The translations under genes and the position numbers were made by a program. The notes beneath the pieces are model-generated. The model saw only the letters and a list, made by a program, of their open reading frames with translations, made no database searches and was not told the origin of the DNA. From Chondrilla cf. caribensis (lineage: Eukaryota; Porifera; Demospongiae; Chondrillida; Chondrillidae), in assembly GCA_964020155.1 (NCBI GenBank), contig OZ026546.1, positions 2,495,400 to 2,537,899 on the forward strand: DNA of 42,500 nucleotides. Reading direction: 5' to 3'. Below are positions 33,240 to 42,500 of the stretch, piece after piece (within the stretch, counting starts at the first letter, position 1; each line of letters starts with the position of its first letter).

Positions 33240-33352
33240 CTGAGTGGAATTCAGCCTGCTAAAGAGAAAGGAGAAAAGCGAAAAACCGGCAACTGCGGGA
33301 CTCGAACCCAGGGTGTCTGACTAAAGCCATCATAAACTACTGAGCCACGAAG
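33240..33352 (-). repeat. tRNA-like head of a SINE
   Basis: On the minus strand the sequence has an A-box-like TGGCTCAGTAG (33,347-33,337) and a perfect B box, GGTTCGAGTCC (33,308-33,298), about 40 nt apart, like an RNA polymerase III internal promoter. The arms do not fold into a proper acceptor or anticodon stem, so it is not a functional tRNA gene. A tRNA-derived SINE or tRNA pseudogene is the best reading. Any SINE body would extend leftward from 33,290. Confidence 0.6.
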
Positions 33353-33791
33353 CCACCACAGAGGCCAGCCTCCACAATTCTCCCCTCATACTACACCAGT
33401 GGTACTGCTAACTGCAAATCCACGCAGCTGTGCTGTGTGGTCTCGCCAGTGTGAGACTGCAGTTACATAAAGGGAAGTGAGTTCATTGGAACAAGCTTGA
33501 AGTCAGGAATAACCTCTCAAGGCACATATATTAGTTGGGCATCCAAATTCAGCATAACAGTTGGTCGAGATAATGTGGCTTTGACTGTGACGAGTAATCT
33601 ATTTCTAGGAAGCCCTAACACCATATTATTCAGACTACAGCTCCATTTGTTCATGTATCGAAACAAGAGACCTAGGACCAGGGACATGAGTGTGGTATTT
33701 TGTATAATTGTGAAACCTCATTACATCTAATTTTATGCACACAAATAATATTAACAAACAAAATTACATAAAAGAATAGTAAAGTTATGAT

Positions 33792-35384
33792 TCACATGCA
33801 GTTTGGTTCATACACTATCAAAGGTTCATAAGAAGGGTTTAGTTGTAGAGTGGGATCCACACTTCTCTCTTGTCCCTCTAAGTCTTATGAGCACCTTTCA
33901 ACTCAACTGGTTTCTCCTAAGCAGAAGGTACCCCAATACCTGCAATGAACAACACTGATCACTGTCAAAGTAACATAACACAGATACACTATACAGATAT
34001 CCCCATTAATGTACTTATATTTCTTTGTTCCACAAGCTTTGTACATATAAAAGTTGCTAAGATAACCCTGGTTATGATGACTACTGTGAGAAGGACAGCA
34101 AGTATACCAACAATCGCTGATAGCACAGGAACTGATACAACATCTGTCATATTTGTATTCTCCTCATTAGTGTCACCTCGGGGAATTGAAAAAAGATTAC
34201 TTCACATGTGCATTTACGTATTAACTGCATTTATGAATAAAACCAATGGGTTGAGATATTAATGCTAAATTATAAATGCATAGATTATTGATAATTCTGC
34301 ACTAATACCACTGTCATCACTAACTTAGTACAGCAACCGAAGTGTCCACCTTAGTGCTGTTTCCCAATTCATTTTCAACTTGAATTGAAAGGGAGAAAAT
34401 TTGTACATAGACTAACATTAGCCCACTCAATTCCAAACCCATTTCAATTTGGTTCCTCCCATTAGTACTCTGCTCATTCAAGGTCACCTGTATGAATGGA
34501 TGTACAATAAATGGAATAGACTGTAAACTACATTAGCAGGAGTGTAATATGTGCAGAAATCTCACTGTAGATGCAAAATAGATATAGTAATCATAAAATA
34601 ATATATTCTGACATATTGTAAATTTCAGCAAAAATGAACACAGCATGGTTGGCCATCTAGATATCCCCCAACGATGGATCAACAGAAACCACTCTTAATG
34701 ACCAAAATAAAAAAAAATCATTATTAAAAAGGGCAGAAATTGTTGTTCAAATTACTTAAAGATACGGATGTGGTGTATGATTGGTTGGATATCTGTTGTC
34801 AGGAGGAATCAAGCAGTAAGACCTCTTTTAAAGGATCCTATGCCAACAACAAGCAATAAGTGTTCGTTTCCATTCAGTTTAATGCTACAGTAATTGCAAT
34901 TGCGTATTGTATATTAAGAAAATATACTAATTACAATAGACTGTTAGTGTAGCTGGTGGATCACGTTGATCTATTCTTTCAGCAGAGTTGATTCTCACTG
35001 TGTACACAGCACGATACTACCATCCAGGACTCTGGTAACTGAGGTTCAGGTGAGAGGAGCACCGCCATTACTCAGAAAAGCTCCTTCACTACGTCAAAAG
35101 AGCGATTGATACCAATGAGTTGAGAATGTACATGCCAGTTGACATATATTGGATGAGAGCCGTTATTTACTGCACAATCAAACATGACTGTTTCTCTTTC
35201 AAATACTGTCTGGCTTTGGTCAAAGTAAAGTTGGTGACAACAGCTAACATGAGAACGACAGTTACACAACAATGGGTTACACAGTCATACGTGAGCTCTC
35301 GTTTAAATAGTGTGAACACGGTATGATACACTTACCATGGGATTCTGAGGATAAAGAGAAAATCAATATGATGCTCCAGATCAT
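33792..35384 (-). pseudogene. Decayed receptor D: signal exon, Ig, TM, tail
   Basis: Minus-strand pieces in order: signal exon 35384-35336 (MIWSIILIFSLSSESH, GTAAGT donor, phase 1); Ig exon about 35243-34935; TM exon 34176-34015; tail from 33939. The Ig exon reads SQTVFERETVMFDCAVNN and VNWHVHSQLIGINRS, later YTVRINSAERI and PPATLTVY. The TM exon reads VLSAIVGILAVLLTVVIITR, phase 1-1. The tail contains DPTLQLNPSYEPLIVYEP, stop 33,792-33,794. The Ig exon changes frame at least twice and holds a TGA; the tail meets TAG after GVPSA. It is a relative of genes C and E but with a different tail. Its signal exon could still serve gene C downstream, since both are phase 1. Confidence 0.6.
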
Positions 35385-35859
35385 CCTCTTAATTTTGGGT
35401 TTGGTTTCAGCTTTCAGGTTTGCTCTATGAGAGTTAAATGGGAGTTTGATGCAGGAGGAGAGAATACATTATCATCAAATAAAAGAACAAATGTGACACA
35501 AAAGAAGGCCTAGGTGTTAGGGATTACGTGACAGAGCAAACAGTCACCAGGTGTTTACTGCCTGGCAAGGTATGGTTCTAATTCACGCATGTCTACGCCA
35601 TGGTTTGACAAAACCGAAATAAAGGAAAAGAAAGACTGCATAAGTGGCATAGAATGTTTGTTTCTACATTACAGAGCATTAACATTCTGTTCAGTGGACA
35701 GCGATTTGCTGAATTCGCGTAGGGGGTTCCATTCCCTATCACCGTCCTCAAAGACAATCTTTGTAAAGTATTTTCCTTACCAACTCCCTTTGATATAGTT
35801 CTATTCATTGTCATGAACAATAATGGCGTTGTTTCTCCTAGTTTTTAATCACCTTTTCA

Positions 35860-36134
35860 TCACTAGTCACGTGTTGGCAGCCATCTTCCTCAGTCGTCAA
35901 GTTTCGCGAATCCAAATGAGAAACGATTGGGCACTCGTACAGTGATAGTGAATGTAAGAATAACAATATGGCTGACGCGTCTTATACCAGTTACTAGCCT
36001 ATTATATGTCCTGGCGCGCGGAGATACGGTTGTGTTATCTATGGTGACACAAACGAATTGAAGTGTTCAAGTTCTGGAATATTTTCAGACAATTTTTAAA
36101 TCGTCTTTCTTTGGGGAGTTCCAGGATATTCAAG
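35860..36134 (+). promoter_or_regulatory. CpG-bearing promoter-like stretch and possible first exon
   Basis: This is the densest CG stretch in the right part of the window (TTTCGCGAA, GACGCGTC, GGCGCGCGGA). It ends in a good splice donor, TTCAAG|GTGAGT, at 36,134. No long frame is present, so a 5' untranslated exon of a plus-strand gene, perhaps gene E, is possible. Gene D runs the other way from about 35,384, so the promoter might be bidirectional. Two GGCAGCCATC / ATGGCTG words resemble YY1-type sites by shape. Confidence 0.4.
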
Positions 36135-36334
36135 GTGAGTCTTGACTCTTAGACCCTTTAGTGTGATGTAGCTACGTAGTATGTTCAGTCAAATTGCCAA
36201 ATTTCGGACGTGTTCATTAACAGTGGATTTTTTAACCGTTGAGTTAGAGCAGATGATTGTAGGCATCTACTACAGGGTAGCTATCTGGTACACTATTCCT
36301 GCCCTATTTCTCTGAGGACGGGATCCTTGGGTGA

Positions 36335-36645
36335 ACTGGGGTGTTGTCTTCATTGGGTTGGGGAGTGGGTTCGGGTGGATCTTTGATTAAGTACCTGGGA
36401 TATCCGTTGATCGTCAGGGCCTGGGACATTTCTTCCTTCTTCAGTAAATGTAGTGGGTGTGGAGGGTAGGTACTGAGCTCGGTGGTTTAAGGTTCGTACT
36501 ACGGTTTGGTCAATGGGATAGTTGGATTGGAAATCGAGATATTTATCTGTATGAGTGGCCATGGCCTTTTCGTACACTGTGGTGTCTAAAGTCTTGTCAA
36601 GTCTACAGGAGATGAGTGCATCTAGGACTTCATCATAGTGGTACT
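36335..36645 (-). pseudogene. Penelope-like/RT fragment
   Basis: Reading minus from about 36,645: YYDEVLDALISCRLD, TVYEKAMATHTDKYLDFQSN, YPIDQTVVRTLNHRAQYLPS, then a drift to a stop at 36,350. The series T.THTD.YL.F.S..P......V.RTL..RA is a signature just after the catalytic part of reverse transcriptases of Penelope-like and related elements. Neither the catalytic residues nor an endonuclease is present, so this is a truncated remnant. Confidence 0.65.
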
Positions 36646-37096
36646 ACATACTTAATGTGTAATATACGTATGTACGTACCCCACCTACATGGCAGTAATT
36701 CGGTATGATAGTCAGTTATGTTTGCGTCTTTACATGATGTATTGCAGTATGACATGGTATAGGGTTGAACCTAACCACTTTTTCGTGACCATGACTTCAA
36801 TGAATGACAAAATAATAAAATTGTACTTCATTCTTCATTCCATCCCATCAACTATCCAAGATATATCTTTCACTACTGTACAAAGTTGACCCCTTTGTTT
36901 TTGTTGTTTGTCCTCATGCTGGACTCACCTTGGTAGTGGGGTATACTTGGGACCTTTATTGGAGTGCACTCATTGTCTCAAGTTGACTCCTTTGTTAGAG
37001 TCCACTCTTTGTGACAAGTTAATGCCCAACCGATTCCTGTGAGAGTCCTACCCATGCATCTGTGTACGTAAGATTGTTTTGTTTTTTTCTTTACTA

Positions 37097-37579
37097 TAGA
37101 AAATGATCACAAGGTGTATTTTGCCAGAAGATATCTCATATTCTTTAATCAGGTAATTTATTTGATTAGGTATCGTAGTAAAACTATTAATATTATGTAT
37201 GTATTATAGAATGTGTATTTTAGTATGTAAATTACTATTGAAATTTAAAATTATGGATTTGTATACACGTGGCGAGCCATATTGAAGGAACGGGCTGTAA
37301 ACTCCAAGGTACCAGTATGTATATAGAGTACAATCAGATTTTTAGCTACTTAATCTGTATTCAAATACTGAATATCATTCTACATCAGAACCTCAACATG
37401 ATAATCATTTGGTAGGTTTTGTTTCTCGTCTTGTCATCAATTTGCTCTTGTGTAGGTGAACAACTCAGTCGTTCGATTGCACAAGTCCTGGTGCAAACTT
37501 GGACCACGCATTATTAACAGGCACTTACATACTGTCAGAGTCAACTTGGTACAGAACAGCCTGGTCTCAGGTCTTTCAC
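37097..37579 (+). CDS. Two candidate exons, unidentified
   Basis: A segment at about 37,101-37,153 (acceptor TTTACTATAG, donor CAG|GTAATT) reads NDHKVYFARRYLIFFNQ. It joins in phase to a second one at about 37,457-37,578 (acceptor TTGTGTAG, donor CTCAG|GTCTTT) reading VNNSVVRLHKSWCKLGP and on to NLVQNSLVS. The joint frame is open for about 57 codons and leaves in phase 1, which would fit the acceptor at 38,790 of gene E. I do not recognise the protein; it may be chance. Confidence 0.25.
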
Positions 37580-38547
37580 ATGTGAGTGGGCAAGGCTGTA
37601 TGAGCATATAGTGAAGATTTGGTTGAGCTAAATCTATTAGGAATAAAGGATCAATTTCATTTCCTTACTGTCCAAATTTTGATACTTCCTATCAAGTAGA
37701 TGAACTGGTTGTGCATGCAATCCTTTTACTCCAAACTTAACTCTCCATGTGCATACAGTGTATATTTTGTAATATTTTCCAACTATACATAGTCCTTAGT
37801 CAATATAGTCAATATAGTTGCTGCAGAGGTTGACATACATACTAATACTGTACATATTTAGTTATGGTATGGTATTACAACACAAAATAACACATTATTG
37901 TTATATTATGTCATGCAATTTATATCATTGTGTGTTATGATACATATAAGTTTTGTATAGTGGTATACAGATGAAAAAATATTACACCAGAATTATGAAG
38001 AGCTCAGTATACAGCCTACCAATGGTTTATCACCTTTTTCTACTGTTTCTACAGCTGTATTCTTCAGTACAAGGTGTGCATACATATCTATGTCATATGT
38101 GAATTTTTTATTATAGTTATTGTATAGATATTTTGTTTTAGTACATGTTCCATTGAATAGTAAATACAAACAAAATGAAGCATGAGATAATCACCTCAAA
38201 TAAATATTTTACATGAAATACGTACTATGAAGAGTGTGATGACCTCTGTCCAATCTCTTATTGGATTATACTGTGGGTGTAGATGAATATTCTTGAGAAA
38301 GTTAAACATTTTATGTGTACTGTACGTCTATTCGTGATGAGAACTGAAACTGGACAGTATTTAATGTTTCTTTATTTACGTTTACATTTATTTTGTTACT
38401 AATAATACTTATACACCAGAATAATGATGGTATTAGGATTTGTTACCCTCTAAACAGTCTCATCAATCCGACTCAATGTCTCAATTCTCATCAGTAGGAA
38501 TCAAACTACAAATTGAATAATTTCAATTTGTAGTTTATTGAAATGCA

Positions 38548-38780
38548 CTGTTGCAAACGTTAATCTGTCAACATTTGCTTAGTTCTGGAGGTGCTTCATT
38601 TTCACTTTGGTTGATATGGAAATTTATTATTATGATATTGATATTATTTTCAGTTGCAATGTTAATCTCTCCACATTTGCTATTTCTTAAGGTGTTTCAT
38701 TTTCACTTCAGATCCCATTTAGTGTTGTACAGTGATATGCACATTTATGTTATATGATATTGATATTACTTTCTGTTGCA
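38548..38780 (+). repeat. Imperfect tandem duplication just before gene E
   Basis: Two units of about 110-120 bp share GCTTCATTTTCACTT / GTTTCATTTTCACTT and ATGATATTGATATTA, followed by TTTTCAGTTGCA or TTTCTGTTGCA. The second unit ends in the proposed start region of gene E, so its signal-peptide codons (or its splice acceptor) exist in two copies. Confidence 0.7.
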
Positions 38781-41429
38781 CAATTGTTAGGTCAAACAGC
38801 AATGCTCAATGGTACTAACTATGCCAGTGGCAGTGGATTCTGTTTTGGTGATCAACAACTGAAAGAAGGAACTCCATTCATATCATGTACACATTCAGGA
38901 TTCACTGGGACAGTTGCTTTTCTTACCATAGCATGGACCTTTGATGGTACTTCAACATTCCCTAATGGGGATGCAGTGAATAGCATGTTTGCTGGACGTA
39001 TTGATGCTGTGAACATGCAACCAGTGGAAGGACGACTGAACATTCTCAATGTTACTAATTTAGGAGTGTCCTCTGTTGCCTGTAGGATAACTGCATTTGA
39101 TAATAGTAGTACCCTCTTAGGACAAACACCACTGTCAGCAATAGCAATTATCTCTGTTGTCAATAGTAAGTGAAATGATGTTGCGTAAAACATGTTGATA
39201 TGGAATATCAAGGTGCCTGATAATAATCTTTGTAGTTATCATTATTCCTTATTTCTAATTTATTTGAGGTAAATTCATGATTAGTACGTAGCTGCACATT
39301 ACTTTGCATATGTAACATTGACACAGACTTTCCATTCAGTCAAGGTATCAACATGCACTGCATTTATGTAGTAAATGAATTAGTATCCATGTGCCTTAAA
39401 TTTCAATTTAAATTCACGGGTTGTGAATTCTTAACTCTTCAATTCTAATGACACTACATCTATTACGGAACAGAGTCATGACACTGATATATTTTTCTGA
39501 TTTGTGTCATTTTGTTAATTTTATCTGAGTCTTCTAAATTGAAAGGTATTAGCTTAGAAGTGATCTTCAACTAAGACAACAAAAAGACTCTTAGTAACTA
39601 AGTATGTATTTACAATTCTGTTCAAGTGGACAGTTAACAGCCCTTTCCAGTACTAATTATAATTGTAATGCGATGTCATAATATCGGTTAATCACTGTGA
39701 TATAATAGCTACCCAGATCTAAGATTATTGAAAACCATGAGGTTGTGCCTAAAATACGGACCGTCCACGCGGACGCTGACCTGTACTTTAGTATGGCGAC
39801 ACCAATTAGCGCCCATATCTGACTAAAATGACGACCCGCAAATACGAAGATATCTTTTATTAGTATTTAAAGACGACGGACGATTTCTCTTGACAGGTTT
39901 TAAGACATTGTTTAGCAATTACCCGCATAACAGAATAGTTTCCCAATGTATTGTTGTCGATGTAATAAATCCGCCAAGTGGCGTAACTGCATGCATTTGT
40001 GTTAGATCAGTAAAGAGATGTATCAACTGTCAACCTGGACGCCTCGGAAAATACTGTATTCAACATGACTCGAATCAGCCTGATACAACCTTTCCTATTG
40101 CAAATGCTAGGGATAAAAGGATAAACAGCCTACAAACGACGATGACGCCAGTGACACGGTGAACGAACAGCCTGTCATCTGTTTAAAACTCCTGGTAAGC
40201 AGGGGAAAAAATTGTTCATGAAAAAGCATGGTTATTTCAGTTGTATGCAGATTAGTCTGCAATGGAGAGTTTCGCTGAAAGCAGTAATGATTTTGGCACA
40301 CTCCATCCACCATTTGCATAATCAGTCCACAGTCCGCGTGGACGGTCTGCAAATTAGGAACAACCAAACCATGAACCTTATCTAGTGGGGTTAAGATCTG
40401 TGATTATAACTATTACTTGCATCACATTGGAATTCATTAACGATATGCACACACACACACATGCATACGCACACATGCTGCACAAACCCATATACAATGA
40501 ACACATACACATGGTATCTTTCCTATACTGCAGTTGTTCCAGCACCAAGAGTAACCAGTGGTGGTGTGTCACATACAACTGCTGACATTGTACTGATGAG
40601 ACCAAATGGACTATGTGAAGGGCTCAGTGACTGTCCAATAACCTACATGATTGAAGTATTCAGTGATAATGTCCTGATCACAACAAGGAATGTGACTTCC
40701 ACGGGAGCTGCCACTATCTATACCATATCTGATGTCACAAGTATGACAATGTACACTGTGAATGTCAGAGCAGTGTTAAATGTGGTCAGTCAGAGCTCAA
40801 TGGCAATGTTTGGTTTCACAACATTAGGTGGTAGGTTGTGTGTAGTGTATGCACTGTGCCTTAGTATCAGCTCACTTGTTGTATATTGACAAATTCTCTC
40901 TCAATTTGCTAGATGTTAATGAATGTGAGACTGACCCCCTCCGTGTGGTCAGATATGTAGAAATACAGTTGGTAGTTTCATGTGCAGTTGTGTTTCAGGA
41001 TATTCCATAGCAGAGGATGGTGTGACCTGCAATAGAGAGCAAGGTACACTACTACTGTGATAATGTACGTACGTTGGTATTATAGTAAAGTAAAATGATA
41101 AGTGATGTGATAATTTAATGTGTGGTTTGTTATTATGCTATACTGTTAATCAGAAATCTTAACACTATTAATTTTCTCTCCTTATCTTATCAGAATTATC
41201 AGGGTCCTCGTACAGTGTTCCTGTTGGCATATCAGTTGCTGTCACCTTCACAGTAACATCAGTGACTGCTGTTGTCATGTACTTTGTATGTATCAGGAGG
41301 AAGAGGAGTGGAGTAGTCAAGGACACAGGAACTAGTGGAGATATCTATGAAGATCCTGATGGAAGTGATGATATTAAAATGGATCCCTCACCTGCTTATC
41401 AGACTGTGGCTTCAGTTAATGTTCATTAG
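38754..41429 (+). CDS. Receptor gene E: Ig, FN3, EGF, TM, Tyr-motif tail
   Basis: Exons: 38754-39165, 40534-40830, 40913-41043, 41194-41429, all GT-AG and phase 1. The ATG at 38,754 gives MILILLSVAQLLG, a short signal peptide. Alternatively the exon begins at the acceptor 38,790 and the gene starts upstream. Ig part: FISCTHSGFTGTVAFLTIAW, later VSSVACRITAF. FN3 part: PAPRVTSGGVSHTTADIVL and MTMYTVNVRAV. EGF part: DVNECETDP, then CGQICRNTVGSFMCSCVSGY, a calcium-binding-type EGF. TM: VPVGISVAVTFTVTSVTAVV with RRKR stop-transfer. Tail: [24 protein letters not shown], stop. The tail matches gene C. The EGF exon lacks one base in a C-run (131 nt where phases demand 132), so as written the frame breaks there. 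ATTAAA (41,467) and AATAAA (41,776) follow. A surface receptor is inferred. Confidence 0.78.
39741..40365. mobile_element. Mutator-like MITE with 9-bp TSD in intron 1 of gene E
   Basis: AAACCATGA is duplicated at 39,732-39,740 and 40,366-40,374. The left end GGTTGTGCCTAAAATACGGA and the complement of the right end GGTTGTTCCTAATTTGCAGA continue in the shared word CCGTCCACGCGGAC; about 38 bp pair. A 9-bp duplication is typical of Mutator-like elements. Inside is a 90-codon frame (39,890-40,162) with a Cys-rich piece, RCINCQPGRLGKYC, perhaps a relic of an element protein. The interior is richer in CG than the flanks. Confidence 0.85.
40446..40512. repeat. CA-rich microsatellite before the FN3 exon of gene E
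   Basis: An imperfect ACACAC / CATACGCACAC run ends about 20 bp before the acceptor (40,532-40,533). Length changes here could affect splicing of the FN3 exon; that is an inference from position. Confidence 0.8.
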
Positions 41430-42500
41430 AATGAGACTCAGTTTTGTGGACATTCTTTATGGAGCAATTAAAGGCTACATAAAATAGTCCTAAACTAATC
41501 CTGTAGATGTGATGTGAGACGTTCTGAATACATGTCTCATATGTATTTCAATGCTTGATTATTACGTTGATTGTGCTGATTCGTGAGCTCCAGCTAGGTT
41601 TATGTTCATACATTGTTAAAATATACTTGGATAAGTGCAGATAATCAGAGATATAATATACTATGTGCAGTACTCCCTTTTATAATGAGTTAATTATATC
41701 TGATCATAATATTGTGTATATATATATATACATACAATATATGATTATATGGAGTATTTATTTGGTGATTAAAGCAATAAATATTATAATCATTATACAA
41801 ACCAATAGAATAATGTTATTAATATATTATACATGCACAATGTCATGATGTTATGTAAATTATACAAAAATGAAGCCATATTACCGCTTTGCTACACATT
41901 GTCTTTTAGCATAATATATACAAAAGTTATTATTGTTATAGATATAGTTAGATAGACATTCCTAGTTAAGATGCACCTCAACTGTTAGTTTTGGGCATGT
42001 ACATACATATTAAGGTCAGATTCATCCATATTCTCTGCCTTAACAAATCTGAGAGCTAAATAATTTGAGAGCTTAATGTACTTTGAATTAAAATTGTTGT
42101 TTATTGTATTTTTGGTGGTGGTGGTGCTTTACATAGTACTATAGTAATCTATATTTGATATTGTATTCTCAGAGAATTTTTCCTATGAAATTGAAATTGT
42201 ATGCACATGCAGAATGGCAAAGAGCTGGAGATGGTGTAATAATATGACATAAATTGTAAACAAATTGTATGACATTGTACAGCATTAGTAGAAGTAATTC
42301 TACTGGCAGAATTTGAGAGTGGCACTTTATAGAGGAACATTCAAATGGGGCTGTAAAAACTGTACTTTCTCATTTCTTATGTACATACTTACACAGCCAT
42401 ACAATACACCAATGTCTCTTGTATTGTGAGCTAGTTATAAGTGTTCTGAGTTCACCTGCTGCATAGTGTATACGTAGTCTAAGACATTAACTGATATTCA
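41430..42500. other. Region downstream of gene E, no gene seen
   Basis: The 3' untranslated region of gene E, probably to about 41,490 or 41,800 according to the two possible polyadenylation signals, is followed by AT-rich intergenic DNA with a short TA run near 41,717-41,730. No supported exon is visible on either strand. Confidence 0.5.

Noticed and set aside
33270..33352. Functional tRNA gene
   Set aside because: A and B boxes are present but no acceptor or anticodon stem can be paired.
38852..39211. Minus-strand 119-codon open frame
   Set aside because: It is the antisense shadow of the Ig exon of gene E.

Overview
This is eukaryotic, AT-rich animal DNA. Coding exons are short, separated by GT-AG introns (many 70-130 nt), and the introns are packed with small inverted-repeat transposons. 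Modular Ig/FN3/EGF single-pass receptors, transposase-derived proteins typical of basal metazoans, and compact introns together suggest a sponge, probably a demosponge. That is an inference; nothing in the window is species-diagnostic.

Region 1 (about 1,049-12,751) is the most interesting part. Two divergent, multi-exon, fully open genes share a 166-bp intergenic gap. A BEN-domain protein (minus, 9 exons, about 326 aa) lies on the left. A tnp2/Transposase_21-like (CACTA/EnSpm type) transposase (plus, 12 exons, 906 aa) lies on the right. The pair is bracketed by two arrays of one short palindromic motif (ACAACCTTGT / ACAAGGTTGT / ACAAGCTTGT), and the outermost repeats sit in imperfect terminal inverted repeats. 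This is the layout of a two-gene autonomous CACTA-like transposon: a transposase plus a DNA-binding accessory protein, with subterminal binding arrays. A BEN domain in the accessory role would be notable. The genes carry MITEs in their introns.

Region 2 (about 13,130-13,860) is a decayed reverse-transcriptase remnant on the minus strand.

Region 3 (about 15,700-35,400, minus) holds a receptor gene C (Ig, FN3, FN3, Pro-rich linker, TM, short Tyr-motif tail) spread over 16 kb, and upstream of it a decayed relative D. One FN3 exon of C carries a stop and a frameshift. Every internal exon is phase 1-1, so the broken module could be skipped. Introns and flanks hold a 1.6-kb rve-type transposon with long TIRs, a pogo/Tigger-like deletion derivative, several MITEs and a tRNA-like SINE head.

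Region 4 (about 35,860-41,430, plus) has a CpG-bearing promoter-like stretch, a Penelope-like RT remnant, and receptor gene E (Ig, FN3, EGF, TM, tail). The tail of E matches that of C (YEDP ... [11 protein letters not shown]), so the two are paralogues. A Mutator-like MITE with a 9-bp target duplication sits in an intron of E. One base appears to be missing in a C-run of the EGF exon. The remainder to 42,500 shows no gene.
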